Source: Streptomyces sp. 378 (GTDB lineage Bacteria; Actinomycetota; Actinomycetes; Streptomycetales; Streptomycetaceae). From it: a stretch of 64,000 bases of DNA. The stretch covers positions 248,001 through 312,000 of the forward strand of contig NZ_JASKMS010000007.1 in the NCBI RefSeq assembly GCF_030124145.1, written 5' to 3'. The first letter of the stretch is position 1. Each line of letters starts with the position of its first letter. Below are positions 1 to 8,672 of this stretch, in pieces. The translations under genes were made by a program, and so were the position numbers. The notes beneath the pieces are model-generated. The model was not told where the DNA came from, ran no database searches, and saw only the letters and a list, made by a program, of their open reading frames with translations.

Positions 1-2010
1 CTGCCGGACGGGTCGGCCTTCCTCGCCTGGCTGCGCGCGCCGCGGCCCGACGCCGCGCCGGGGGTGTGGCGGTTCGGGCACCGGCCTCGGCCGGCGGAGG
101 AACCCGAGGAGATCCCCACCCGGCAGCTGCTGAGCGGCGCGCTGATCGCCTTCCTCGTGGGATGGCTGATCTGGTCGCTGCTGCAGAACGGCTACCTCGG
201 TACCTGGTGGTGGGTGCCGTTCGACCTGATCGTCCCCGACGCCTGGCGGGGCGGCGACAGCGACCTCGGCGAGACCGGGACGTTCATCGTCTACCAGGGG
301 TACGAGCTGCTCGTCGCCCTGGCGATCATGGTCGGGGCGGCCCGGCTCGGCCGCTGGGGCGAGCTGTGGCGCCGATTCGTCACCCCCCGCTTCCGCCGGC
401 CGGAGGCCCAGGAGGCCCGGACGGCCCCCGAGGACGACCCGGCCCAGTGGAACGAGCTGCGCGCGGCCGGGGCCGTCGACGCCGCCGAGCGGCTCGCCGC
501 CGAGGCCCGGTCCGGGCTGATGCGGGACGTCGACCACGCCCGGATCATGCGCGCCTGGCAGGGCGTGCGCACCGGACGGCACAGCCTCGCCACCTTCAGC
601 GGCGCCGTGCTCAAGGACGGCGCCGCCGCCTGCCTGCACCCCTCCGGGGAGCGCGACCTGCCCGCCCGGCTCGCCCGGCACGACCTCGTCACCGGCCAGG
701 TACGGCTCGGGACCACGGTGGACGACGCCCGCAACCCCTACGGCTACCGCGGTACCGGCCTCGCCCTCGGGCCCGACCTGCTCGGCACCTCGCTCGTGGC
801 CGTCGGCCCCGCCGGGTCCGGCAAGACCGGCACCGTCGTGCGGCCCCTGGCCGAGTCGCTGTGCCTGCACGCCCTCGCCGGACGGGCCGCCGTGGTCGTC
901 GTCGGGGCGGCCGGGGCGGGGCTGGGACCGGCCGACGCCTACGACGTGGTCGTGCGGATCGGGAACCAGGAGTCCGAGTACGACCTCGATCTGTACGGCG
1001 GCACCACCGACCCGGACGAGGCCGCGGCCGTGCTCGCCGAAGCGCTCGTCGGGGACCTCGCCGATCCGCACCCCGGCAGCGACAGCCGCCGGTCCACCAC
1101 CGTCCTCGCCCAGCTGCTCGGGCCGTTCCGGGCCGTGCACGGGCGCTTCCCCTCCGTACCGGAGCTGCGGCAGCTGCTCGACGGCGCGCCGGGGCCGTTC
1201 ACCGCGCTGCGGCGGGGGCTCCAGGAGGCCGGGCAGGAGTCGCTGCTGCGCGAGCTGGACGCCCGGGAGCGGCAGATGGGGCAGCCCGGGGACGTCGGCG
1301 GGGTGCTCGGCGACCGCGTCGCGCTGCTGGACCGGCCCGCCTTCACCGGGTTCTTCGACACCTCCGGGCAGTCCCGGCCCTTCACGCTCAAGGCCCTCGA
1401 CCATCCGGTGCGGGTGCGCATCGACCTGCCCCAGCGCGGGCACGCCGACGCCTCCCGGATGCTCGCCCGGCTGGTGCTCGCGCAGTTCACGGCGAGTGTC
1501 GCGGTACGCGAGGACCGGTCGCTGTTCGCCTGCCTGCTGCTGGACGACGCCACGGGAGTGGTGACGCCCGAGGCGGTGCGCGGCATCCAGCGGCTGCGGT
1601 CCGGCAACGCCGGGGTCGTGCTCACCCTGCGGTCCCTGGACGACGTGGCCCGGCCGCTGCGCGGGCCGCTGCTCGGGGCGACCGGCTGCCGGATGGCGCT
1701 GTCGGGGCTCACCCCCTGGGACGGGCAGGACTTCGCCGAGGTGTGGGGCAAGGAGTGGACCGAGGCCCGCGACGTCACGGACCGGCAGATCATCGCCGAG
1801 ACCCCGGCGGGCAAGGCCGTGCACATGCTGCGCCGGGTGATCACCGGCAAGGCCCCGACCGCGCGGGCGGTGACCGTGCGGCAGGTCGAGCGGGAGCGCT
1901 GGTCCGCCTCCGAGCTGGCGCACGCCGTGCCGGCGGGGCACGCGGTGCTGTCCCTGACCGACGTCAAGGGCGAGCACGCGCCACCGCTGCTCGTCGATCT
2001 GCGGGGCTGA
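1..2010 (+). CDS. Membrane-anchored P-loop ATPase, 5' end outside window
   Basis: The frame is open from the first base, so the gene probably begins upstream; the first start codon inside the window is GTG at 64. The visible 669 residues contain two hydrophobic segments (about residues 43-62 and 100-117), then a soluble domain with a Walker A motif GPAGSGKT near residue 269 and a possible Walker B strand (LFACLLLDDA) near residue 510. This layout, two N-terminal membrane segments followed by an NTPase, resembles VirD4/TraG- or FtsK-like DNA-pumping ATPases. The family match is only general, and no partner secretion genes lie beside it. Substrate and role are unknown. It ends 113 bases before the PucR regulator, on the same strand. 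Confidence 0.7.
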   Translation: MPDGSAFLAWLRAPRPDAAPGVWRFGHRPRPAEEPEEIPTRQLLSGALIAFLVGWLIWSLLQNGYLGTWWWVPFDLIVPDAWRGGDSDLGETGTFIVYQGYELLVALAIMVGAARLGRWGELWRRFVTPRFRRPEAQEARTAPEDDPAQWNELRAAGAVDAAERLAAEARSGLMRDVDHARIMRAWQGVRTGRHSLATFSGAVLKDGAAACLHPSGERDLPARLARHDLVTGQVRLGTTVDDARNPYGYRGTGLALGPDLLGTSLVAVGPAGSGKTGTVVRPLAESLCLHALAGRAAVVVVGAAGAGLGPADAYDVVVRIGNQESEYDLDLYGGTTDPDEAAAVLAEALVGDLADPHPGSDSRRSTTVLAQLLGPFRAVHGRFPSVPELRQLLDGAPGPFTALRRGLQEAGQESLLRELDARERQMGQPGDVGGVLGDRVALLDRPAFTGFFDTSGQSRPFTLKALDHPVRVRIDLPQRGHADASRMLARLVLAQFTASVAVREDRSLFACLLLDDATGVVTPEAVRGIQRLRSGNAGVVLTLRSLDDVARPLRGPLLGATGCRMALSGLTPWDGQDFAEVWGKEWTEARDVTDRQIIAETPAGKAVHMLRRVITGKAPTARAVTVRQVERERWSASELAHAVPAGHAVLSLTDVKGEHAPPLLVDLRG

Positions 2011-2123
2011 CCCGCCCGTGCGGGTACGCGGGGACCGTACGGTGAGGCAGAATCGTCACAGGTCGTTCATACGCGGCGGCCAAAAGACCACAGCGATCAC
2101 ACCGCCCTGACGCAGAAGGCCTC

Positions 2124-3797
2124 ATGCCCCCGACGCTCGCCTCGCTCGTCCACCACTCCGCGCTGAAACTGACCGTGCGGGCGGGCCGGGACCGTCTCGA
2201 CGTGCCGGTCCGTTGGGCGCACCCCAGCGAGCTCGCCGACCCCGTGCCCTATATGGAGGGCGGGGAACTGCTGCTGGTCACCGCGCTCAAGCTGGACGCC
2301 GAGGACCCGGAGGCCATGCGCCGCTACGTCCGGCGGCTGACCGGGGCCGGAGTGGCCGGGCTCGGCTTCGCCGTCGGCGTCAACTACGAGGAGATCCCCA
2401 AGGCGCTCGTCGACGCGGCCGAGGAGGAGGGCCTGCCGCTGCTGGAGGTGCCGCGCCGCACGCCGTTCCTCGCCATCAGCAAGGCCGTGTCGGCCGCGAT
2501 CGCCGCCGACCAGTACCGGGCCGTCACCGCCGGGTTCGCCGCCCAGCGCGAGCTGACCCGGCAGGCCCAGAGCGGCGGCCCCGAGGGGGTGCTGGCCGCG
2601 CTGGCCGCCCAGGTCGACGGATGGGCGGCGCTGTACGACGCCTCCGGCGCGGTCGTCGCCACGGCACCGGAGTGGGCGGTGCGGCGGGCCGCACGGCTCA
2701 CCGGTGACGTGCAGAAGCTGCGGGACCGCCCCGCGCCCGCCTCGTCGGTGGTCGGCGGGCCGGAGAACGAGGACCGGGTCGAGCTGCACACCCTCGGCAC
2801 CGGCCGGCGTCCCCGGGCGGCCCTCGCCGTCGGCACGGCCGCCGCCCCGGGTACCGCCGAGCGCTACGCCGTCCACTCGGCCATCGCGCTGCTGACGCTG
2901 ACCACGGAACGCTCCGGCTCCCTCCAGGCGGCCGAGCAGCGGGTCGGTGCGGCGGTGCTGCGCATGCTGCTGGCCGGGGAGCCGGACCACGCCCGTGCGG
3001 TGGCCGGGGACCTGTACGGCGAGCTGCTGGACGCGCCGTTCCGGATGCTGGTCGCGGAGCGGGTGCCGGTGTCGGCATCGGCCGCGCTGGCCCGGGCCGA
3101 GGCCCGCAAGGGCGCCCCGGCCGTGGACCGGCCCTCGGCCGCCGCGCTCGCCGCGGCCGACACGGGCGGGGATCCCCTCGCGGCGCTCTCGGACGTCGTG
3201 GAGTCCGCGGCGGCCCGCGCCGGCGAGGCCGTGCTGGTGGTGCCGGAGGGGGAGCGGCTGGTGGTGCTGGCCGCGGACGGTGGTGCCGCCGCGTCGGCCT
3301 GCGGGGAGTACGCGGCAGCCCTGGAGACGGCCCGCGCCGGCATACGCGAGAAGGTGCCGGGCGGCGAGGAGGACGAACTGGTCGTGGGCCTGTCGGCACC
3401 CGCCGGACCCATCGCCGCGTCCGCCGCCTACAAGCAGGCCGAGCAGGCGCTGTCGGTGGCCCGGCGACGCGGGCGCGTCCTCGTGGAGCACGAGCGGATG
3501 GCGGCCGGATCGGTGCTGCCGCTGCTGGCGGACGACGCGGTGCGGGCCTTCGCCGACGGCATGCTGCGGCCGCTGTACGAGCACGACGCCACCGGCCGGG
3601 GGGACCTCGTCGCCTCCCTGCGCGCCTGGCTGTCCAAGCACGGCCAGTGGGACGCGGCGGCGGCCGACCTCGGCGTCCACCGGCACACCCTGCGCTACCG
3701 CATGCGCCGGGTCGAGGAGATCCTCGGCCGGTCCCTGGACGACCCGGACGTCCGGATGGAGCTGTGGCTGGCTCTGAAGGCCGTCGGCACCGAATAG
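2124..3797 (+). CDS. PucR-family transcriptional regulator
   Basis: This is a 557-residue regulator with the PucR layout. The N-terminal sensing domain (about residues 8-125) includes the characteristic stretch around PYMEGGELLLVTALKL. A central region follows, and the C-terminal helix-turn-helix (about residues 500-555) contains DLGVHRHTLRYRMRRVEEI, the usual HTH_30 signature. PucR-type proteins usually control nearby catabolic genes in response to a metabolite. The next gene on the same strand, 122 bases on, is an aldehyde dehydrogenase, which is the obvious candidate target, but the ligand cannot be read from the sequence. The start is the ATG after an AGAAGG-type ribosome site. Confidence 0.88.
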   Translation: MPPTLASLVHHSALKLTVRAGRDRLDVPVRWAHPSELADPVPYMEGGELLLVTALKLDAEDPEAMRRYVRRLTGAGVAGLGFAVGVNYEEIPKALVDAAEEEGLPLLEVPRRTPFLAISKAVSAAIAADQYRAVTAGFAAQRELTRQAQSGGPEGVLAALAAQVDGWAALYDASGAVVATAPEWAVRRAARLTGDVQKLRDRPAPASSVVGGPENEDRVELHTLGTGRRPRAALAVGTAAAPGTAERYAVHSAIALLTLTTERSGSLQAAEQRVGAAVLRMLLAGEPDHARAVAGDLYGELLDAPFRMLVAERVPVSASAALARAEARKGAPAVDRPSAAALAAADTGGDPLAALSDVVESAAARAGEAVLVVPEGERLVVLAADGGAAASACGEYAAALETARAGIREKVPGGEEDELVVGLSAPAGPIAASAAYKQAEQALSVARRRGRVLVEHERMAAGSVLPLLADDAVRAFADGMLRPLYEHDATGRGDLVASLRAWLSKHGQWDAAAADLGVHRHTLRYRMRRVEEILGRSLDDPDVRMELWLALKAVGTE

Positions 3798-3919
3798 CCA
3801 AACCGTAGTGTCCGCGTCCCTCACTGCTACGGCTCGGACAAACGCCCTTCGCTCATCTCGCACCTACCGTTGATCCCGTAGCTCAGGATCACCCCCGACG
3901 CCGAAGGGCCGGAACCCCT

Positions 3920-5365
3920 ATGACCTCCACCCACGCCTTCTGGCTCGCCGGCCGCCAGGCCACCGGCGAGGACACCTTCGACGTCACGTCCCCGTGGGAC
4001 GGGCGGCTCGTCGGCAGGGTCAGCGTGCCGACGGACGCGCAGGTCGAGGAGGCCGTGGCCGCCGCACACGCCGTTTCGGACGAGTTCGCCGCCACCCCGG
4101 CCCATGTCCGGGCCGCCGCCCTCGACCACGTCAGCAAGCGCCTCGCCGAGCGCACCGAGGAGATCGCGCAGCTGATCTCCGCCGAGAACGGCAAGCCCAT
4201 GAAGTGGGCGCGCGGCGAGGTCGGACGGGCCGTGTCCGTGTTCCGGTTCGCGGCCGAGGAGGCCCGGCGCTTCAACGGCGGCGAGGCCCAGCGCCTCGAC
4301 ACCGACCTCGGCGGCCAGGGCCGGCTCGCCCTCACCCGCCGCTTCCCGAAGGGTGTCGTGCTCGGCATCGCGCCCTTCAACTTCCCGCTGAACCTCTGCG
4401 CCCACAAGGTCGCCCCGGCCATCGCCGCCGGCGCCCCGATCATCCTGAAGCCGGCCCCGGCGACCCCGCTGTCCGGCCTGATCATCGGCGACCTGCTGGC
4501 CGAGACCGAACTGCCGGCCGGCTCCTGGAGCATCCTGCCGGTCGCCAACGACAAGATGCCGGCCCTCGTGCGGGACGAGCGCCTGCCCGTGATCTCCTTC
4601 ACCGGCTCCGAGAAGGTCGGTTACGCGATCATGGACTCGGTGCCGCGCAAGCACTGCACCCTGGAGCTGGGCGGCAACGGCGCGGCCGTCGTCCTCGCCG
4701 ACTGGGCGAGCGACGAGGACCTGGAGTGGGCGGCGAACCGCATCGCCACCTTCTCCAACTACCAGGGCGGCCAGTCCTGCATCTCCGTGCAGCGGGTCAT
4801 CGCCGACGCCTCCGTGTACGACCGGCTCCTGCCGCGCATCGTCGCCGCCGTCGAGGCCCAGGTCACCGGCGACCCGAGCGACGACAAGACCGACGTCGGC
4901 CCGCTGGTCAGCGAGGACGCCGCCCGGCGCGTCGAGACGTGGGTCCAGGAGGCCGTGGACGCCGGGGCGCGGCTGCTCACCGGCGGCAAGCGCGACGGCG
5001 CCTCGTACGCGCCGACCGTCCTGGCCGAGGTCCCGGCCGACGTCACGCTCTCCTGCGAGGAGGTCTTCGGGCCGGTCCTCACGGTGCAGCGGGCGGAGAG
5101 CGAGGCCGAGGCCTTCGCCGCCGTCAACGACTCCAAGTACGGCCTCCAGGCGGGTGTGTTCACCCACGACCTGCAGACCGCCTTCCGGGCCCACCGGGCT
5201 CTGGAGGTCGGCGGCGTCGTCATCGGCGACGTGCCGTCCTACCGCGCCGACCAGATGCCGTACGGCGGCGTCAAGCAGTCCGGTGTGGGCCGCGAGGGCG
5301 TGCGGTTCGCCATGGAGGACTACACCTATGAGCGCGTGCTGGTGCTGACCGGCATCACCCTCTAG
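3920..5365 (+). CDS. NAD(P)+-dependent aldehyde dehydrogenase
   Basis: This 481-residue protein is a full-length ALDH-superfamily enzyme that oxidises an aldehyde to the acid with NAD(P)+ in the cytoplasm. The general-base glutamate is E249 in LELGGNG and the catalytic cysteine is C287 in GGQSCISVQR. The cofactor-binding GSEKVGY loop and the FGPVL and YGGVKQSGVGREG motifs are all present, so it should be active. The substrate is not identifiable. A PucR regulator lies directly upstream and may control it. A strong hairpin follows the stop and separates it from the convergent GH3 gene. The ATG start is preceded by the site GGAACCCCT, which is weak, but the alignment of the first residues suits the family. 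Confidence 0.9.
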   Translation: MTSTHAFWLAGRQATGEDTFDVTSPWDGRLVGRVSVPTDAQVEEAVAAAHAVSDEFAATPAHVRAAALDHVSKRLAERTEEIAQLISAENGKPMKWARGEVGRAVSVFRFAAEEARRFNGGEAQRLDTDLGGQGRLALTRRFPKGVVLGIAPFNFPLNLCAHKVAPAIAAGAPIILKPAPATPLSGLIIGDLLAETELPAGSWSILPVANDKMPALVRDERLPVISFTGSEKVGYAIMDSVPRKHCTLELGGNGAAVVLADWASDEDLEWAANRIATFSNYQGGQSCISVQRVIADASVYDRLLPRIVAAVEAQVTGDPSDDKTDVGPLVSEDAARRVETWVQEAVDAGARLLTGGKRDGASYAPTVLAEVPADVTLSCEEVFGPVLTVQRAESEAEAFAAVNDSKYGLQAGVFTHDLQTAFRAHRALEVGGVVIGDVPSYRADQMPYGGVKQSGVGREGVRFAMEDYTYERVLVLTGITL

Positions 5366-5397
5366 TACATGGGAACCATTTCCATATAGTCTCGGCG

Positions 5398-5437
5398 AAG
5401 AGGCCCGGCACCGATGCCTTCCGGTGCCGGGCCTCTT
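5398..5437. terminator. Bidirectional hairpin between aldehyde dehydrogenase and GH3 gene
   Basis: A perfect 16-bp stem, AAGAGGCCCGGCACCG paired with CGGTGCCGGGCCTCTT, encloses an 8-base loop and is followed by CTTT. It lies between two convergent genes and can serve both. Confidence 0.85.
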
Positions 5438-5462
5438 CTTTACGTCGTCCTGCTCCGGACCC

Positions 5463-8300
5463 TCAACCGGAGAAGCCGACGTGCGCGAGCCGCAGTGGGC
5501 CGCGCAGCCTGAGGTGCACGTCGTGGACGCCGGCGGCGACGACGGACGCGCCGAGGGAGACATAGTCGTACGGGCCCGAGGTCGGTGCGGCGGGAGACAG
5601 CATCGCGAGGACCGGGCCGCCGTCGAGGGACAGCTCGACCGAGCCCTCACCGGCCACTTCCACCGTCACGCCGGAGATGCCGCGTCCGAAGTCACAGGCG
5701 CGATAGACCAGTTCGCCCGCCGCCGCGTCCACCGGCGTCACCGCGTCGCCCGACACCTTCGTCCGGTCGACGATCTCGACGCCGCTCTGCTCGTCGAAGC
5801 CGGCCGCGGCCAGACCACCCGCGACGACCGCGCGCGGCAGGGTCGGTTCGCCGTCCAGCGTGACGGTCGACCGCAGCCGGACGTCCTCGCTGGACGCCCC
5901 GGCCAGCAGCTCGTACCCGCCCGGCTCCACGCGCCACCGGCCCTGAGCGACGTCCCAGAATCCGAAGGCGTCCACCGGGACCTCGAAGTCCAGCTCGGCC
6001 GTCGCCCCCGGGGCGAGGGTGACGCGACGGTGGTCCAGCAGCTCGCGGCGCGGACGCGGCACGGACGCCTCGACGGCCCGGCCGTAGAGCTGCGCCACCT
6101 CGTCGGCGATGAGGTCACCGGTGTTGGTGACGGAGAAGGAGACCCGCACCGTCGCGTCCTCGACCCGGGCCGTCAGACCGCCGTACGCGAACGACGCGTA
6201 CGACAGGCCGTGCCCGAAGGGGTACAGGGGCGTCCCCTCGAAGTAGAGGTACGTCTGGCGGGCGCCGATCACGTCGTAGTCGAGGAGATCCGGAAGGTCG
6301 GAGTCGTCGGCGTACCAGGTCTGCGGGAGGCGGCCGGCGGGGGAGACGTCGCCGGCCAGGACGCGGGCCAGGGCGATGCCGCCCGCCTGGCCGCCGTGCG
6401 CGGTCCACAGCACGGCGGGCAGCTCGGCCGCGTCGACGGCGTACGGGTAGGCGGAGACCAGCGCCAGCACGGTGGCCGGGTTCGCCGCGCGGGCCGCCCG
6501 CAGCAGCCGCTCCTGCTGTCCGGGCAGGCGCAGGGTCGTGCGGTCCTCGGTCTCGCGGCCGTTGATGTGCGGGTCGTTGCCCGCGACCACCACGACCACG
6601 TCGGCCCCCGCGGCGGCACGCGCCACCGCCTCCTCGCCGCGCTCGGTGACGACCAGTTCGAAGACCTCGGGATCTTCGTCGGCAACCTTCACGCCGTCGG
6701 CGGCGACACACACGTGGCGACCCGTTCCCAGGTGCTTCAGGAGGTGCCCGTCCCCGTGCGGTTCCAGGCGGAACGTCTCCTGGACGACCCAGCCGCCCGG
6801 CTGGTCCGCGGAGGCTCGCAGGTAGCCGTCCTCGGCGACCGACAGGTAGCGGCCGTCGGGAGCGCGCAGGGTCAGTACGCCCTCACCCCAGTCGACCAGC
6901 GCCAGCTCGGTGCCGGTCGCGTCGGTGGCGAGCGGGGGCAGGTCCGTGCGGCCCGCGAGCAGCGCCGGGTCGAGCGCGCCCTCGGCCCCGCGCACCTCGT
7001 CGGCGGCCTCCTCGGCCACCGGCACGTGCAGGAACGCGCCCGCGGAGGTCTTCAGCCGGACCCGGTCCACCCCCTCGGCGAACTCCACCCGGTCCGCGCC
7101 GAACCGCTCGTACAGGCCTTCCAGCGGGGTCGAGCGGTGGATGAGCGTGCCGCTGTACCAGTCGAGCTTGCACTCGTCGGCGAGCAGCCCGACCACCGCG
7201 ATCCGGGCGTCCGGGGCGAGCGGCAGTGCCCCTTCGTTCTTGAGCAGCACGATCGCCTGCTCGGCGGCCTCCTGGGCGAGGGCGCGATGCGCCGGGGTGT
7301 CGAACGCGGCGGTCGCCTCGTGCGGATCGTCCTGCGGGTCGAACTCGCCCAGCCGGAAGCGGACCGAGAGCTGCCGGCGGACGGCCGCGTCGAGATCGGC
7401 CTCGGTGAGAAGTCCGCGCTCCAGGGCACCGCGCAGCCGCCCGATCATCTGCGAGGAGTCCGTGCCGTGGTCGGTGAAGCTGTCGACACCCGCGACGAGG
7501 GAAGCGGCGGTGGCTTCCTCATGGGTGTCGAAGTAGTGCTCGGAGTCGACCAGGTTGCTCGGCGCCCCCGCGTCCGAGCAGACCAGCAACTCCTCGTCGG
7601 TCCAGGTCCGCAGGTGCTCGGACAGGTACGGGGAGACGTGGTTGGGACGGCCGTTGACCAGGTTGTAGGCCGGCATCACCCCGGCCACCGCCCCCGCCTC
7701 GACCGTCTCGCGGAAGGCCCGCAGGTCGTACTCGTGCAGCACGCGCGGACGCACCGAGCTCGACGCCGTGGAACGGTCCGTCTCGTTGTTGTGGGCCAGC
7801 CAGTGCTTCAGCACCGGCGCGGTGCGCCAGTAGGTCGGATGATCGCCGCGCAGACCGTGCGTGTAGGCCGTGGCGATCGCCGAGGTGAGCTTCGGATCCT
7901 CCGAGTAGCCCTCCTCGTTGCGCCCCCACAGGGGGTGGCGCAGCAGGTTGACCGTCGGGGCCCAGACGTTGAGGCCGACCCGGTCGTCCTTGGCGCGCAT
8001 CGCCCGGACCTCCTTGGACACCGCGTCGCCCACGCGCCGCACCAGCTCCGGGTTCCAGGTGGCGCCGAGGCCGACCGCCTGCGGGAACACGGTCGCCGGG
8101 CCCATCCACGCCACGCCGTGCAGGGCCTCCTGCCCGGTACGGAAGGCGGCGACACCGAGCCGCTCCACGGCGGGCGCGAACTGGTGCAGGAACGCGGTCT
8201 TCTCCTCGATCGTGAGCCGCGACAGGAGGTCGTCGATCCGCTCCGCGAACGGCAGGCGCGGATCGCGGAACGGCGGCATGGGCGGCGGGTGTGCGGTCAC
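5463..8300 (-). CDS. Modular GH3 glycosidase (beta-glucosidase/beta-xylosidase type)
   Basis: This 945-residue intracellular glycosidase has the GH3 N-terminal barrel, with nucleophile D243 in VCSDAG, and the GH3 C-terminal domain. Residues about 411-554 form an insertion with beta-trefoil/fascin-like character (LTLRAPDGRYLSVAEDG). A fibronectin-III-like domain follows (VTNTGDLIADEVAQLY), and the last ~120 residues resemble a CBM6-type sandwich. I chose the GTG at 8300, which has AAAGGGA upstream; the longer ATG at 8357 would put the LacI operator inside the coding sequence. There is no signal peptide, so it should act on imported oligosaccharides. In this locus it probably removes glucose from xyloglucan fragments once side chains are gone. 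It is divergent from the importer operon and sits beside two operators. Confidence 0.9.
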   Translation of the reverse strand: MTAHPPPMPPFRDPRLPFAERIDDLLSRLTIEEKTAFLHQFAPAVERLGVAAFRTGQEALHGVAWMGPATVFPQAVGLGATWNPELVRRVGDAVSKEVRAMRAKDDRVGLNVWAPTVNLLRHPLWGRNEEGYSEDPKLTSAIATAYTHGLRGDHPTYWRTAPVLKHWLAHNNETDRSTASSSVRPRVLHEYDLRAFRETVEAGAVAGVMPAYNLVNGRPNHVSPYLSEHLRTWTDEELLVCSDAGAPSNLVDSEHYFDTHEEATAASLVAGVDSFTDHGTDSSQMIGRLRGALERGLLTEADLDAAVRRQLSVRFRLGEFDPQDDPHEATAAFDTPAHRALAQEAAEQAIVLLKNEGALPLAPDARIAVVGLLADECKLDWYSGTLIHRSTPLEGLYERFGADRVEFAEGVDRVRLKTSAGAFLHVPVAEEAADEVRGAEGALDPALLAGRTDLPPLATDATGTELALVDWGEGVLTLRAPDGRYLSVAEDGYLRASADQPGGWVVQETFRLEPHGDGHLLKHLGTGRHVCVAADGVKVADEDPEVFELVVTERGEEAVARAAAGADVVVVVAGNDPHINGRETEDRTTLRLPGQQERLLRAARAANPATVLALVSAYPYAVDAAELPAVLWTAHGGQAGGIALARVLAGDVSPAGRLPQTWYADDSDLPDLLDYDVIGARQTYLYFEGTPLYPFGHGLSYASFAYGGLTARVEDATVRVSFSVTNTGDLIADEVAQLYGRAVEASVPRPRRELLDHRRVTLAPGATAELDFEVPVDAFGFWDVAQGRWRVEPGGYELLAGASSEDVRLRSTVTLDGEPTLPRAVVAGGLAAAGFDEQSGVEIVDRTKVSGDAVTPVDAAAGELVYRACDFGRGISGVTVEVAGEGSVELSLDGGPVLAMLSPAAPTSGPYDYVSLGASVVAAGVHDVHLRLRGPLRLAHVGFSG

Positions 8301-8336
8301 GTGGGAATCCCTTTGCGATGGAGCGGCGAGGCGCTT

Positions 8337-8350
8337 TCGAAGCGCTTCGA
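8337..8350. promoter_or_regulatory. LacI-family operator, GH3 side
   Basis: The site is a perfect palindrome TCGAAGCGCTTCGA, 37 bases upstream of the GTG start of the GH3 gene. The same word occurs at 8521 and 24236, with a variant at 24147 in front of the lacI-type gene. The form, with a central CG in an A/T-flanked dyad, is typical of LacI/GalR operators in Streptomyces sugar loci. Confidence 0.85.
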
Positions 8351-8520
8351 TGCTCATTCGACGTGGGGGCGGGTGTCAAGAGACCTCGGCACAACAACTC
8401 GCGCCATTCGGCGGCAATCCAAGCGGCATATGTGGCAGGTCGCGATCGTGCATACCTCGGAGGAATCTTGGAATCGCCCCCTTGTGCGCCCCTGGGTGTT
8501 CACTTAACCTCGCAGCAACA

Positions 8521-8534
8521 TCGAAGCGCTTCGA
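8521..8534. promoter_or_regulatory. LacI-family operator, importer side
   Basis: This is a perfect TCGAAGCGCTTCGA palindrome, 139 bases upstream of the binding-protein start. It most likely governs the importer genes and possibly the downstream hydrolases. Confidence 0.85.
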
Positions 8535-8672
8535 CTGTGAAGTCCGCCACCAGGTGGTGCGCATTCCTCCTCACGCGTCGGAGTATCGCTTCGGCTCAGC
8601 CAGTTCCACTCAAGACACCGCAGCCGACGGCCCACCGCCGGGTGTCCTGGTGCGCCATGAAGGGTTGACGCA

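Larger units (their letters stand above)
8301..8672. promoter_or_regulatory. Divergent control region between GH3 gene and importer operon
   Basis: This 372-base intergenic region separates the minus-strand GH3 gene from the plus-strand binding-protein gene. It holds two identical 14-bp palindromes 184 bases apart, one next to each gene. Apparent reading frames crossing it are out of keeping with a gene: they overlap the operators and match nothing I recognise. I could not identify -10/-35 boxes with confidence. Confidence 0.7.

Noticed and set aside
1..2010. First gene considered as part of a conjugative or type VII system
   Set aside because: Only a general P-loop and two membrane segments are visible, and no partner genes lie in the window.
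5424..8507. 1,027-codon open frame on the plus strand opposite GH3
   Set aside because: It is an antisense shadow of a gene with strong GC bias; the minus-strand product has clear GH3 motifs and the plus-strand product has no family signature.
8291..8668. Possible small gene in the GH3/importer intergenic region
   Set aside because: The frame overlaps both operators and the GH3 start, lacks a ribosome site and encodes no family I recognise.
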